A program made the translations under genes and the position numbers. The notes beneath the pieces are model-generated. The model was not told the DNA's origin, did no database searches, and was given only the letters and a program-made list of their open reading frames with translations. Below, piece by piece: positions 28,935 through 42,145 of a DNA stretch of 64,000 nucleotides (position 1 is the stretch's first letter; the number at the start of each line of letters is the position of its first letter). Source of the DNA: Grifola frondosa. Its lineage: Eukaryota > Basidiomycota > Agaricomycetes > Polyporales > Grifolaceae. The stretch is from the NCBI GenBank assembly GCA_001683735.1, contig LUGG01000001.1:3348001-3412000 (forward strand), in the 5' to 3' direction.

Positions 28935-30496
28935 TTAAGCCCATTCTCCTTCCAAAGGGTCCGCGGGTATTTTCTCGGCATCCGTAGCAAGTTCTTTAAG
29001 TACTTGCTGAATAGACTCCTTGCTCTCACTCTTCTCCGTCTCTTGCAATGCTGTGAAGAACTCAGTCAACTTGTCCCAAAAGGCTGGGAGAATGTGAACT
29101 TACCTGCACCTCTCCCCTCTCCTAAGCTCTTCTCCAATCCCTCCTCTCCGGTTGTTGCTGCAATAAACAACAGCTCCGCGCCTTCATAGTCCAACATCTC
29201 CCGTCTTTCCACACTCGCAAAACGCAGCCCAAAGTCCTCTCTCCCCCGGCCTCCGGCCTGTCCGAAGACGTGTTTCATAATTTCGCTGGGGAACTTCGCG
29301 CGTCGGTTGCTCGGCAGCCCGACGCGGCCAATACCCGTGGGAGGGGCGAGTGGATTTTTCACCTGAAGCACGAAGGAAGATGAGGGGCGGATCCCCAGCT
29401 CGGTCTGCACTTCGCCGAAGTTCTCTGGCGTTGGATGCGAAAGGTAATAGCCGAGATGGGTCTCGCGCGCTGAGGGCGTCCGTGCTTCTGAGTTGACAAT
29501 GGCATATGCACCTCGGGCCGCAAGGCGTGCTGAAGACTGGTGGCGCGTGCCTAACAGAGACGTGGTTATCTCGCGAATCTTAACAGTAAGTAATAGAGTG
29601 GATTTTGCTGCTGACCTCTAGTTTTGGTCTCGTAGGTCCTAGCGCCGAGCCCTTCCTCCAGCTTCTTAAGGTCTTCGCCTACTGTCGCCACCGTAGCCCA
29701 GAAAATCTGTTTACGTCCGCCGCCTTTACCACCCTGCTCCGGGTCAGGTAGGCCCTTCTTTCCCACCATCAGTAAACGGAAATGCTTCTTCGGGAGGTTG
29801 GTGGGCTCCGCTGACGGCACGACATCTGCACCGGGCTGCAGTAGAGCCATCTCTGTTTCTGCCTCTTCATCCTCATCTTGTGCATTCTTTATCGAGGCAC
29901 CGACCGCCTCGTCTGAATCAGAGGCAAACTCCGGTGGGCGTGGGATGAGCAGGATATGGAAACGCTGCACATCGTCTATAGAATGGGCTTCTTCGAGCTC
30001 GACGCGGGGGCGGTAGAAGAAGTAGATGTGTCCCCGTTCAATCGTGCCTATACGCATGTGAGAAATATTCTTCTCGCAAGTCGTACTTGAAAAGACGCTC
30101 ACCAGTTTGGTAGGCATACTTTACAGGGTTATCCTCCGCCGCGCCGCTTTCGACGGTTCCTTTTTCTACCTCTATTTTAGTGCTTGAAGCGTGCTCCGTC
30201 TCTTCCCTGGATCCTTCCGCCACATCATGGGTGTCTTCAACCTCTTCCGTCTTCGCCTTCTTCGTTGGCGGTTGCTCGTCGGTCTCCTCCTTACCTTTCC
30301 CCTGTATGTCCTCGACTTGATCTGCTTCGCGTTTCTCGCCTACCGCTGCTGGAGTCTCTTTCAGCGGCGCTTCTTTGTTCTTTGCGGCCTTCTTCGACCT
30401 GGGCGCACGTTTCGCGGTAACTTTGATTGGATTCTGCTCAACGGGAGTTCTGAGAGCGTTTTTGGTTGCAGCCTCTTGTCCGCGAGTGATAGGCAT
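28935..30496 (-). CDS. Conserved fungal protein, probably nuclear, function unknown
   Basis: Four exons on the minus strand (30496-30103, 30047-29616, 29550-29104, 29050-28935) with phase-consistent introns; ATG at 30496 begins MPITRGQEAATKNALRTP. The first exon is Lys/Glu-rich and includes likely nuclear localisation signals (TAKRAPRSKKAAKNK, PPTKKAKTEE). The second carries a conserved block starting GTIERGHIYFFYRPRVELEE and FRLLMVGKKGLPDP. The third holds HLGYYLSHPTPENFGEVQ and a segment with QVKNPLAPPTG. The end is PLEGEWA. Similar fungal proteins are, to my memory, often labelled BTB-domain transcription factor, but I see no BTB fold here and would not assign a function. Confidence 0.75.
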
Positions 30497-31022
30497 GATG
30501 GTGGTGGTTGCCAGAGAATGCTCAAGGTTCTGAAATGCAGACAACCGTGGAGCACTCTCTCACCACCGGCCCGTGACGTCAGCGCTTCAGCTTCAGCTTC
30601 CGTTCACTGATCGACTCGGAATGCGACGCGTCTCGTCGCGGGCAAATTAGTCATTCCAAGGGTTTCGCCCGCCGCAGGCGGGCCGCATGGCGGCCCAGGG
30701 TGCCCCGACAACCACCCAAATAGGCACCCAGGGTCCCCCTCTCGAGTCTCCCTGGGAAAGGCAAGCGCACTCGTTGCCGCTCGTCTTCCATTATCTTTTG
30801 TCTTCACTCTCTCAGATCTGCTTTACCAGCTATTGTATCTGTGTCTGCTATCTTCTGGTGCTGCGAACAATGATTCCATCCTAGTACGCTATCTGCTTGT
30901 TTACTGATGCCGTCGCAGCGGCACTCTCCCAGTCTCACGGGATACAATGAAACATCATGTGGAACTGTTGACGTCGATGCAGGTGCGTGCTGCGCATTGA
31001 GATATGTTGGTGGCAGTGATAC
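30497..31022. other. Intergenic
   Basis: Promoter side of the minus-strand gene and leader side of the decayed membrane-protein gene. No ORF or RNA gene recognised. Confidence 0.4.
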
Positions 31023-31651
31023 TTGCATGCAGGGGACATGGATTCTGGTAATATCTACTTAAAAGAGGTCGAACATACAGAGCACTCACACTGCGGGATG
31101 CAGGCATGGATTGGTGTAGCGGCATTGTGTGGCACCGTGCCTCCATCACTTGAGCGTGCCTCGGGCACGAGTGCAGACACTCCCCTTCCCTTCATCACCG
31201 GCATCAACATCCCCACCACCAACACCACGTCCTCGAGCTCAGGATGCGCACTCGCGTGGTGGGAGATCCTCCTCATGGCGCTCGGCTGCGCCTTCATCTT
31301 CGTCATCATACTCATGCTCTGGCAGTGACACGCATGCAAGCGCTGTGCACAGGCGACCGCCCAGTTCGCGACGGCCAAGTGCATCGCGGGGCCGCACACC
31401 TGGCGTGGACGGCTGCTGCGCTTCGGGGAGCGGCTGTTGGGCACAAGCGGGGCCAGCGATGGATGCTCCCGGTGGAGGGTGAGGACATCCGGCTGGAGAA
31501 GCTGCATGCGGCGGAGGAGGCATGGCGTGAGCACGACATGGAGAAGCCCATCGGCGCATACGAGTACTCGCGCGCGGGGTTGAGCCATCAGCCGTCGCCA
31601 CTGCCGTCCTTGCGTGACACCCAGCGGCGTCGGAGCCCGGCGGGTGTGTAA
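31023..31651 (+). pseudogene. Decayed single-pass membrane-protein gene
   Basis: The first part encodes an extracellular-like region with Thr/Ser-rich stalk (TTNTTSSSSGCALAWWEILL) leading into a transmembrane helix (LMALGCAFIFVIILMLW). An in-frame TGA (31326-31328) then stops it, where the expected basic cytosolic start would follow. After the TGA the same frame continues (KRCAQATAQFATAKCIAG, RLLRFGERLLG) until a frame change near 31,440, after which another frame carries EGEDIRLEKLHAAEEAWREH to a stop at 31651. TGA could derive from CGA. The three parts read together like one type I membrane protein with a cytosolic tail. Alternative: an unusual short intron, or sequence errors. Confidence 0.55.
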
Positions 31652-32796
31652 ATGTAGGTGAGCGCCCTCGCATTCAAGTTGCATCAAGCAAGCTAATATA
31701 TTAAAGCTGCGGGCGGGTTGGGAGGATCGGCTTCAATTTCTGAAGTAAGTCGATGTCCTATGAATATCTGAATTTTGGAACACCGTGATTATGAAAAATT
31801 ATCTATAAACTACCTCTAGCCATAGACAATGAGCACACACATGACCCGATGATGGCGTCGGGGGCGGCAGCTGTCCCGAAGACGGAGGTGGTCCAAGTAA
31901 TGTGGCACAGTCTTGAATGCCTGTTATCATACTCTTTTCATTTCTTTCACCTGTACAATGCATGAGATACATTTCTGCATTATATGTTTTGTTAATTAAT
32001 CTGCTCTTGTGTGTCCATTGTAGCATCAAAATCAAAAAAAAACATATCGAGTTTCCGCCTCACGTGACTCCGACGGACCCAACTGGTCTGGTCATTCTAG
32101 GGTTAAGGTCAGATTGGTCGGATTGGTCTTTTCGTCTTGGGACCAAACCGGACCAAATTTTGTCCCCCCTTGGAATCGCGCTGTTGCCTCGTCGCGTCTA
32201 GCACGAGTCACGTGCCGCCATGTCCTCGTACCGTCAGTTCGACCCCACCCCGTCTCTCGGTCTTATGCACGTCGATACTCTCGTGGATACCCTCGTCATG
32301 CTTGATGCTCAAGCCTCGGCGGCCTGAGCCTGTGGGAGGCGAGGAGGCGAGGAGACACATGCAAGCAGCATCCGCCGAAACGAGCAGTTATGCTCAAATG
32401 TGAGTTCGAAGTTGCTATATCCTTTGATAAAGCTCTTATCTTGTCTGTGTTAGTGATCTCTGCAGCACACAAGACTTCATCCGGTCCTTCCTAATCTCAT
32501 ATACACCCATCTTCATTGAGCGTCTCGACATCCATGAATACCGATCATCGAAAGAGCGCAGGCGTTGTTTGTTTTCTACGGCTAAAGAAACATCTGTCAA
32601 AAGCTGCCCGAGCTTCTACCGCTGCCTGGTTCGTTGGAAACCCGCAAGGCGCGGCGCCTCAGACTGCTTTCCACAGAGCTGCTATCTAGTATCCATTGCC
32701 GCTATCCAGGTATCGATAATCCTACAACATTATTTAATACAGCTGCAACATAAACGTCCGACCGCCTGACCGTGTCGAACTCCAATAGGGTCGTGC
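31652..32796. other. Intergenic, no supported gene
   Basis: Contains a short ORF at 32219-32326 beginning MSSYRQFDPTPSLGLMHVD that I cannot extend by splicing. I see nothing else that is convincing over these 1.1 kb. Confidence 0.4.
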
Positions 32797-33394
32797 TCAA
32801 TCCACGATAACGCTGTCTGTCTGTTCTTGAGGCGATGTTCGGGGGAACGTAATGGTCAGAAGACCGTCCGCCATAGACGCCTTGATATCACTCGACTGGG
32901 CAATCATATCAGAGTTCAGAATGTCAGTGCACTGGGGTGAGGACGGGAACTCACCTCGACACCAGGGGCAAGCTGCAGAGTCCTCAACAGCTTCCCGTGC
33001 TGCCGCTCCCGGACGGTGTATTTGGACTGTTTATGTTGCGCATGATGGGGCCTCTTCTTCTCCGCAGACACCGTCAGCTTATCGCCCACGACATCAATGG
33101 TCACATCGTCCTTCGTCAGGCCCGGGAACTCCAGCGTGATCACGACCACATTCTCCTCGTCCTTCTCCTCAGCGTCCATCCTACATTCAAATCAAGGCAC
33201 CGAGGTTAACTGAATCAGGTCAAGGCCGGCGGCGAGAGCAAGAAGAATACGTACGTGGGTCTTATGACTAGGCTGTCTCCGCTTGGCGAACTCGTGAGTG
33301 GCGGGTTCGTCGGGCTGCATGGGGGCGCGGCGCAGTTATCCAGCAACCGCTCGAACTCGACTGCGGGATCGTAGTGAAAGGGTGCGAATGCCAT
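32797..33394 (-). CDS. Small heat-shock protein, Hsp20 family
   Basis: Three exons (33394-33255, 33180-32955, 32895-32797) give 154 residues. The alpha-crystallin domain runs from about residue 47 to 145: VVVITLEFPGLTKDDVTIDV, DKLTVSAEKKR, the charged loop, then SSDIKASMADGLLTITFP containing the conserved G-x-L core. The short C-terminal tail ends in VIVD after PQEQTDS. Hsp20 proteins form oligomers that hold unfolding proteins in the cytosol. The N-terminal region (AFAPFHYDPAVEFERLL) is typical for basidiomycete members. Confidence 0.92.
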
Positions 33395-33723
33395 GGTGAA
33401 TGCGTCAAATGAATGAAAGTCCACACACAGAATGTTTGTGTTTTGTATTTGACCTCATTGGCCCCTGACTTGAAGTATTCCGCTCAATTGGCCGAGTGCG
33501 TGTTCCCAGAGCTGGACCCAGCCCGCCTAGGTTTGCTCTGGAGTTCGTGATCACATTACCGTAGAAGGATCACCATTGTCAAAATAACGATACAAACGTG
33601 AGTGACTGCAACAAAATTCGGAGAGCGAAGACGACGAAATAATAGAGAGCATAAGTCCACAATATAGTATACAACTAAATATGTTATCAAGAAGGCATTG
33701 TCAACACAACGAAAAGCACGACC
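33395..33723. other. Intergenic between hsp20 and pacC
   Basis: Promoter of the Hsp20 gene and 3' side of pacC. I see no heat-shock element array that I would defend, and no gene. Confidence 0.4.
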
Positions 33724-36397
33724 CTACGCCGCAATCATCTCCACATCGCGCATCTCCTTCTCCACGCTCCTCACCTCCGATATCCCCTCCGGCCTCACAG
33801 CCTGGGTATGAGTATGAACAGGTGGCGGTGTGCCAAACTGCCGCCGGTACTCGGCATTAATCGACACAAGCAGATCACGCAGGAGTGCGGCGTGGTCGCG
33901 GCGCTGAGCGGGTGAGATATCTCGCGCAGTGCGGCTGTCGAGCTCGATGCGACCGACGGCCCTTGCAAGCTCCTCTGTGCGCAGAGCCGGTGAGTCGTGC
34001 CGCCGCGTCCGCGGATAAGATGCGCTTGCGGCGATGGACTGTATACCAGGAAGGACCGTAGGCGCGGGTGTTGGCGAGGGGGAAGGTGTGGACTCGGAGT
34101 CGGCGGTGTGGCTGGGGCTGGGCGAGCGCTTCGGCGGCGGGGAGACGGTGGATGCGCGAAGAGAGGGGGACCCAAGGGCGGTGAGGACGAGCGGTAGGTA
34201 CCCTTAAGAGGAGGGAGCCTGTACTGCGCGTCGCCAGAGGTGAGCAAGGGGTACAGCGGGTCGTTCTTCAATGACGCGAGCGGATAGGAAGGAGAGAGAG
34301 AGGTCGACTCGGGCGGTGACGGGTGTCGGACTGGCAAGGCGCGCGCAGGTGACAGTGATGAAACCACCTGGGAGGTGAGTTTCGCTGGGAGACCTCTGAT
34401 TACCCCACGCGTTGGCAGCTTGGGCTCCACGGGCTCGGGCCTGCCCGCACTCCTGAGCGGCACAGTCATTCGCATATTCTTGGTCGCGTATTCCACAGGC
34501 GCAAGTTGTACAATGGGTGGGGGCGCCCTGTTCAAGTGCAGATAGTCGAATGCCGCAATGCTCTCCGGAGCAACGTGCGAATGGGTGGCGTGCCGTTCGG
34601 CGGTGTTGACATGCCAGAATGCGAAGAGATCGGGGACGCGCCGGAGTTGAGGACATCGTGCGGGCGGTTGAGATATCGTGGATATCCTTGTTGCTGATAG
34701 TTTTGCGGGGAATAGCATGCTGCGGAGCCTGGGGAGGATGAGATCCGCTCCGAGCGAACCCAAGAGGCGTACATAGAAGCGTTCGGTATCGGCGCAGGGA
34801 TATCTTGTGGGGACGGATATACGTATTGAACAGGCTGCACGGACTGATGTGAAGATCGACTAGGGTACGGCGCTGCGGAGTGAGAAGTGAAATCTCCCAT
34901 AGGCATATATCCTGCATCATGATAACCCACACCCGACCCTGGAGCATTTGTGGGGATTGGGATGCCAGGCATGCCGGCAAGGCCCAACTGGCTCAGACTG
35001 GCAGCATCAAAGAAAGATGTATCGCCTTCGGGACTATGATGGGCGACAGACGACTGATGTCGCTGGGTATGTGCAACGCTCGAGACATCCCGGCCGAGAG
35101 TGACGAGGAAGTCGTTTACAGCAGCCAACTCCTCGGGACTACGAATGTCGAATGAGACGGAGCGAGGATTGAATGCGGAAGTATTGTCGACATGTGGCCG
35201 CCTTGCCCAGCAGCGGCCGAACTAGGCGGCTGTTGATAAACAAGATTGTTGAGATTATTGAGCCGCACAGCCATATCTGAGAGAAGGTATAAAGACGAGA
35301 CGAGATGAATCTTCGGCGAAAACGCAGAAGGCGATAGGCGACATACGAGGATCATACGCCGGAGTAACCCGACGCTTCTTTACATCTGTAAAGAAGTCGT
35401 CGACACTATAGTCGTAACTGCGCTTCGCGCTGCCCTGTGTAGGTCTACCGGAAATGTCTTCCGGGAGCACTTCCCACGTCGGGAGTGGATTCTGACGGTA
35501 CAGATGGTTTCTGGTGCCAGAAACAGGCTCCGCGCTATAGTCTAGCTCTGGAGAAGGAGTGGGAAGGACGCCGAAGTCCCCACCTGCTCACAAGTCAGGT
35601 CAATCCTGAGCTTGTAATATATCTATGCGCACCTGAAGAATGTTCAGACAGAGGAAGCGAACTGGACTTCGCTCGTGCAGTTGGAGTATGTCTTTCTTGC
35701 TGTGTGGAAGAAGCAGTCAGCGAAGACATGGTCCTCGGTTTCTCTTGCTCGCCACGAACGCGAGATGGGTCGGACACAGTAATCGCTTTCGAGTGCTTGT
35801 GCTGAGCATGGTGCTCCTCCGTGTGTATCTTCTCATGTTTCTTGAGGTCCTGTGGTCGCTTGAATTGCTTCTTGCATATTTCGCAGACGTGAGGCTTTAG
35901 GGGTGTATGCACTGTGAAGGATGAGGAGGAATCTGGTACGTTGGAGACGCAGCACTCACCTCGGAGATGGCTAGTAATATGGTCCCGCTTCGCACATGTC
36001 GTCCCACAATCCTTCCACTTGCAAGTGAGGCAAAGATTGCCCGTACTCTTTCGTCCGATGTGGTCGTTGCATAGATGATTGTAAAGGGACTCGGGGTCGG
36101 GAAGGACCTTGTCGCATTCTACCCATTGACACTGGTGTCTGGCAGAGACCTCGTCTGACGTGGCTGCTGAATCAGAGGATGAGGCGACAGCTTCGAGGGT
36201 TTATCTGCATGCTTCACTTGGGAGGCATCAGCGGAAGGAGAAGAGGGGTGAGATGGAGATAAAGAGGATGGGAGAGTCATGGGATTGAAGAGCTGGTCGA
36301 GGTCGTCGTTGAAGAGAGCGTCAAAGGGGTAGAGCTGGCGGTGGAGATTGTGCTCGAGAGTGCTGAGGGGGACGAGGAACGGGATGTTATGTGACAT
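33724..36397 (-). CDS. pacC: PacC/Rim101 pH-response transcription factor
   Basis: Multi-exon gene with start ATG 36397 ([18 protein letters not shown]). It has three C2H2 zinc fingers in the PacC arrangement: finger 1 in [20 protein letters not shown], finger 2 in [20 protein letters not shown], finger 3 in [20 protein letters not shown]. They are followed by a basic His/Lys-rich segment and [20 protein letters not shown], a conserved downstream region. The rest is long, Pro/Ser-rich and disordered, ending in [17 protein letters not shown]. PacC is proteolytically processed at alkaline pH and binds GCCARG sites. The first intron (about 68 nt, ending before 36,144) and the intron between fingers 2 and 3 were placed by frame. 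Gene symbol follows fungal usage. Confidence 0.9.
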
Positions 36398-38181
36398 GGC
36401 TGATTTACTCTTTAACACTCTTTAACTTGCATCCGATGGAGATCTCTTGGCGGCAGTCTTTGCCAAGACCATTTCTCTTGGCAACGCTTGGCAAGGCCTT
36501 GGCATTGCTCCCCTTTCGGCATATGCCGGACGCTCCGCAGCGCGGCTGCTGCGCTGCAGACAAGTGCAGACACTGCAAATGCTAAACAACAAATCACTGC
36601 AGTGGAGCTACATCGTAAGATAAGTACATTAATATTGTAGATTAGCAGACCACAGCACAACATATGCACTACTGCGCAGCGTCCTCAGCGTCGCAGAGAG
36701 TCATCGCCTGTAATTACATGCGCCACATGCGCAACCTGGCAGCACACAATATGGTACCATGCATCGGGCCGCAATTATACAGGAGTGCGCCAAGGATTGT
36801 CCGAGACTGGCCAAGCGCGACAAGGTTCAATTCCGCGATTATAGAGACGACGTCGTGAGGTTTTCGAGCACCTCGCTGCACCTCGGGGCGCACAGCGAGA
36901 ATACTCGGCGAAACATCGATTCCCTCGTGATTGTCTCAGCGCTGCTTGAAACCAAGGATCAATATGCCCATAACCATTGAACCGTTGACGCTCACCACGA
37001 TGAGCGACCGGACGGCTGCGGAGATTGTAGGTCATCTGAATGATCAGAACCGTGAAACGCGGTAGAATTCGTGGGAGAGGTGGTCCGAATAGACATTCTA
37101 AACAGAGCTACCCAGGGCGAGAACTTAAGTAGATAAAATCACCCAGACGATAGAATCAAGAGCGGGTTCATTCGGGGCGATAATGGAAGAAGCACAGTTA
37201 GTGCAGACGTGAGCTCGCGAGAGTTTGTTCCAAGTCTGTGACATACCAGGATTCCGGAAGTCCCGGAGAAGTCCTGACAGGATGTTTGGTCCGTCATTTG
37301 GATGACGGGGGCGTTCGGGATGATCTCGCATCCCTATCAGAAGCACGCCATGCCCAAGGATAGCCAAGACAATTGCGAGCTTCGTACCAAGCGATAGAAC
37401 CTCGAGAGTATCGAGATTCGATTATGTTAGGGCGTGGGATCCTCTTCTAGGGGATCTCTGAGGGAGAGCTAGTTCTAAACCTATTCCGAGCTATTTTGTG
37501 AAGAAAAGCTGCGCAGCACTATATGCAGAGCAACACGGGAATTCAGCTGCGCACGAACCTGAAATACTACACCCTCGTTGCTTGAAGAACAATTCTGACC
37601 ACGAAGTGATCCAGAAATGGCACACCAATATGCGAATAGTTGTAAATGAAGCCATTCCCGAGGAAGTACTGTGAAACCAAGCAGCCTGAAAAAGACTTGG
37701 TTAATTTGGTCCATCGGTCGTGCATAGCCTTAATACTTCTGCGCAGCACAGAGATTCAGAATACTCACACGAGTCCGCAAACTTGCTCCGCGCACCCTCA
37801 TTATATATATATATATGACCTTTGCTAGACCATACGATAATGTGTGAGAGCGCTTGGAGATTAGCTTGTCAAGCACCCTTTTTGAAGCCAAGACACGATA
37901 GCAGCCAAGAACTTTACCAATATTATCATCGGGCTAAGTAGAAGAGGATGTTCTGGTGCAATAACACTGGTCAGTGAATAGCCTCATTAGTAACTGGGCA
38001 GCAAGCAACAAGCAAACTTTTCAAGGGACTGTGACAATGCGTGACTCCCGATCGAGAAGCAACGATAGATTAGCGCAAAAACAAAGGCAACCGTAGGGTA
38101 TCATTACAGCAAAAAAAAGTTCCTAATTTTACAGTACCGATAGCAAGTCCGAAACAGAGCGTAAAAACAGCATTCCTCAGG
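36398..38181. other. Long gene-poor stretch
   Basis: About 1.8 kb without a convincing gene. Minus-strand fragments at about 37,450-37,100 (SGLLRDFRN phrase) faintly resemble basidiomycete multi-pass membrane proteins, but the frames are broken. There is a (TA)n run at 37,803-37,816. A sequence resembling a tRNA B box at 36,829 lacks the rest of a tRNA. Confidence 0.45.
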
Positions 38182-41100
38182 CTACGACTTCTTCAGAGTT
38201 AACTTGATTTTGGGCCCGGACAATGAAGGCGTAGAAGGAGCTTCATCGTCATCCTCTATTGCCATCACCGGCGGACTTGTAGCAAGCGGCGAGGGCCCAT
38301 GCGCACCAGCAAAGCCAAGTGAGGAATTCGGAGGACGCAGTGAGCTGGAGGACGCTCCCGGGGCAAAGAGGCTCTCCGAACCCGAACCAAACCCGAAGCC
38401 GCCACCTGGAGGGGAGCCCGCGGGTGGGCTAGCAGCAGATGATGTTGGTAAGGCAGGTGCACCGGAGTTGAATTCGGCCCAGCGAGGGCATTTCCTGTTT
38501 GTTTCTGTGGGGCGCTCTTCAGCCAAGCCACATCACTGATACAAGCGATAATGCTTACTCATGTGACCCATCTGCCCACAATGCCCACAACGTCTCTGCG
38601 GCGGAAATCGTGAGATTGAGATCATAGAACATTCCTGTGTACTTACGGTAGTATCCGGCTTGACAGGGCGGCCGAGCTGCATGGGAGTGCCGCCCTCTTT
38701 GACGATTTTGGCGTTCTTCCGATGTAGTCGACGTTCCTGATTCTTCTTCATACGAGCGATCTCTTCCTCGATACTGTTGCGAAACGATCCGGTCAATACA
38801 GTTTTCAAGACCCCCGAGAAACACGACCATACCGCTTCCTGGCTCGTCTGTCCTTATCTGCATCTCCGGTGGGATTGAGAGCATCTGCTGCAGTCGTTTC
38901 TTCTTCGATGGCCTGCCGTCTTTTCACGTATGCGTTGATAACGGCAGTATCACGGATGATCTCGAACTTCCATTCACCATTAACCTGGATGACACATGAG
39001 TAAGCGCGTTTCGTATCTTTGAATGCCAAAGCAACACACCAGCCGCTTGATGCGCAAGACTTTTCTCTGGGCCTCCGGCCCGAGACTCATATCACGCTCA
39101 CGAGCCAATGAAGAACCCCGGCTGAAAGTGGGAGAGGAAGGTCCAGGGGTCTCGTGATGCACCAAAGGCGACTGAGCGGGGGTATAGCCAAGAAGAGCAT
39201 CGTGTATTCCGGACGGTCTTCGCTGCAATTTCTTGTCTTGCCGTTTGTCCTCCTCCTCTTCTGTTAACTGAGGCTCGTCCTTCCGACTGAGGGAATCAAA
39301 CTGAGCTTTCCATATGCGCTCAATCTCAGACTTGTAAATCTGCTGCTGTTCGGCGACATTGTACCGATGGGCAGACTTTGGACGACTCTCCGCCTCCGCT
39401 ACAACAAAATTGGTGAGTACCTGGATAATTCCTGCATGGGATATGCATACCAAGCTTTTGCTCATAGTCCTCTCCGGCCTTGACGAAAATATCCTTCATT
39501 GAGACACGGATGAAACTGAATGCTTCACCCCGTCCGGTGGGATCACCTTCTCCATGCAATCTCAACATGGCCTTGGCCTGCGTCGCAAAAAGGAAGTTTT
39601 TCGTCGTGATCCACGGCGCCAACTGCTGTTCGATAGACAGGTTGCCTTCGTCGTCTTCGGCGACCTCGCCATTGTAGCTATATCCCGAGTCCTGTAGATG
39701 CCGCTGGCCAACTTGCATACTCTCGGAGAGGACGACTTGCTCAGGAGTCACCATCTTGAGCATATCAGCATCAGAAGGGATCGTCCAGTTCGACTTGAGG
39801 CGCCAGAAGCCTTGATGAGGACCCCGTCGGTGGTACTCCATGAATTCCTACGTTGATATCTCAATACCCTTTCTAAAAATTATGGCAACATGATAGGCAC
39901 CTTCAACCGTTGCCTCATCTGTAGCTCGTTCTGATCAGGGAAGTACTTCATTAATCTAGATATTTTCAGCCGTTCTTCTGCGCTCTTCTGCAGAAGTTTG
40001 AATGCAATGATCTGCAGCCGGTGCTTGATGGTGTTTGTAATCTTCCGCGAGTGGGGGCCTGGTACTTCAGTGACAGGGTATGTCTGTCCTACAACGAAGA
40101 GGTTCTTGATATCTCGGATGTAATATTTCGTGTCACCCTTGATCGTTGTTCTGTAGATAGGATATTCAACATAATTTCCACCGATGGAACCTACTCCGAT
40201 ACAAAACAGAGAATCGCCCACCTTACGACCAGGAAGTCAGTCGGGTAGGCTTTGTGTCGAAAGAGGGGAGCTCGAATCAAGTTGTTGTACAGCGAAGGCA
40301 CAGTTTGTCCGGGATAAACGTAACCGAACTTCATGAACGGTGACTCGTCTTGCGGTTCTATAACAATCGGTTCACCGAGGTCGTACTAAAAAAATAATTA
40401 GCTCGGTGGCCTTGGGGAACAATGTCAAACAAACCTTCGGTAGTGCTCGTCTTTCTCGCTCTTCTTCCGGTAATAGTTGACGAGAATGCTTCCCATGCCA
40501 AAATCTGAGATAATGGGCGGGTGCTCCTCCTATCAGAAGAATCCAGTCAGTATATTATCAACCACAAAAGTGCATCACGCACTGAGAACTCCCAGAGTAC
40601 AAAGTTGCTTGTGTCTCTGAGGCTGAGATCTCCAGTCCTGTGAAGGCCTTCTCCAACATTGCCACCTTTGCCAACCTTGCGCCCTGCTTTGTCCTTTTTT
40701 TCTTCGCTGTACGAACTTTGCTGAAGTGCAGTTCGATATTGGAAGGAAATTGAAGAGCGGGGCGGTGGAAGGACCGAGCCTCTTGCTTGGATAGTCGAGT
40801 CTTATACTACAGTTTGCGCAGCTTGTCAGTAGCGCTACATTACGCAGAGGAATATAAGACGCACAAAGGGTAATTGTAACTTCTGCGCCGGGTAAGCATG
40901 TTCAACAACGAGCTGACCAAACGTTTGCCGGACACGGTGACGTCCTCCCTCCTTGGAGACCTCGTAAAACTGGTCATTCGATAAATTAAACTTGTCGCGA
41001 GGCTGGTTATCTGTTCTAAGCCGTTTCCGAGGTCGGACGGTCTCGGCTGCTGCAAGTCAGGTTCAAAAGATCGAGCAACAACAAAATATGGGACCCACCG

Positions 41101-42145
41101 GCTGGGCGTTCTTCGACAATATCTTCGTCGTTCAACTCGAGCTGTGTGAAATCCCGGAAGGGAGCGCGGGGTCCCCAGATAATGCTCTGTGTCCACGCTC
41201 CAGATTCCAGAGCCTTGTTCAGTGGTGTAGTGAGGTTGTTTTCAAGAGGTACAGTAGGAGTAAATGATTCGTCTTCCGGCTCAATAACTATTTGATCTTC
41301 CCAATTGGATAGTAAGACGAGGTCGAAGGTGCGATCGTGCAAAGGTAGTGAGACTGGTACGTCCGTTTGTTCACGTTCCTAGTTAAATAAGATGTTAGAT
41401 TGACACCGCAACATTACTTATGACAGCGTTCTTACCTCAATTGCGCGCCTCAGATCATGCTCTACACTGCCGGATGCAACGACCTGTTCTACGCGCTTGC
41501 TCTCCACTTGCCTCTCTGTGTCTCCGACAATGGCTGCTAGGAATCCTTTTGGAGCTTCCTTCTTCCTCGGATATACAGCTTCAACTATTGGATGATGGGC
41601 ACAAATTTGGATGACAGCTAACAAAGAGTCCACGCACCATGGAAAGGTCTCTTTGAGATTCGGGATTTATGGATAGTGACACCTCTGAAGAGCTCCGTGA
41701 AATTCAAAGTCTTGTTTTTCTCGAAAGTCGGGAATCTCTCATATACAGTCTTGGGACGCTCAACTAGACGTCGCATGATTCTCTTGCGTTTCTCTCTCTG
41801 ACCCACATACGCTGGAGATTCGACCTCCATCTTGACCTGTGACCCGTATTCCGATCCCTCTTGTGCTAGCTCCCTGTCCACTTCATCCTCCCAATCCTGT
41901 CCTTCTCCTGGACCAATGCATCTTCATCGTCCCATCGGTCGTTATAAATCTGCTTCGCACTGATCGTAGGCACTCCAGAAATGCCGAGTTGGTTGGAGAG
42001 ACCAGGACCGGACGGTAAGTCGAGCCCACTTAGAACATTATTAAGGGAGAATCCAGTTAGCGTGGCAATAACATCACTTTCGTCCTGCGGATAGCCTGTC
42101 AGATCAGGAAAGCTACATAGTGTGTGGACTTACTCCGCCGGACAT
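38182..42145 (-). CDS. TAF1: TAF1, largest subunit of TFIID
   Basis: Minus-strand gene with many exons. Start ATG 42145 is followed after four codons by a 49-nt intron, giving MSGGDESDVIATLTGF. The N-terminal half has the conserved acidic and WDDEDALVQEKDRIGRMKW region. The central HAT-like DUF3591 core includes IWGPRAPFRDFTQLELNDED, RRGPHQGFWRLKSNWTIP and TTKNFLFATQAKAMLRL. The C-terminal part has the zinc knuckle CGHCGQMGHM..NRKC and ends in KIKLTLKKS. No bromodomain is visible, as in yeasts and other fungi. The protein scaffolds TFIID at core promoters in the nucleus. It shares a 330-bp divergent promoter region with the PSME3 gene. Exon borders in the middle were not all fixed. Confidence 0.92.

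Noticed and set aside
36780..36850. tRNA-like B box (GGTTCAATTCC at about 36,829)
   Set aside because: An A-box-like string is too close and the T-stem and acceptor stem do not pair.
37100..37450. Fragment resembling a basidiomycete multi-pass membrane protein
   Set aside because: Similarity rests on one short phrase, frames are broken and no start or splice model works.
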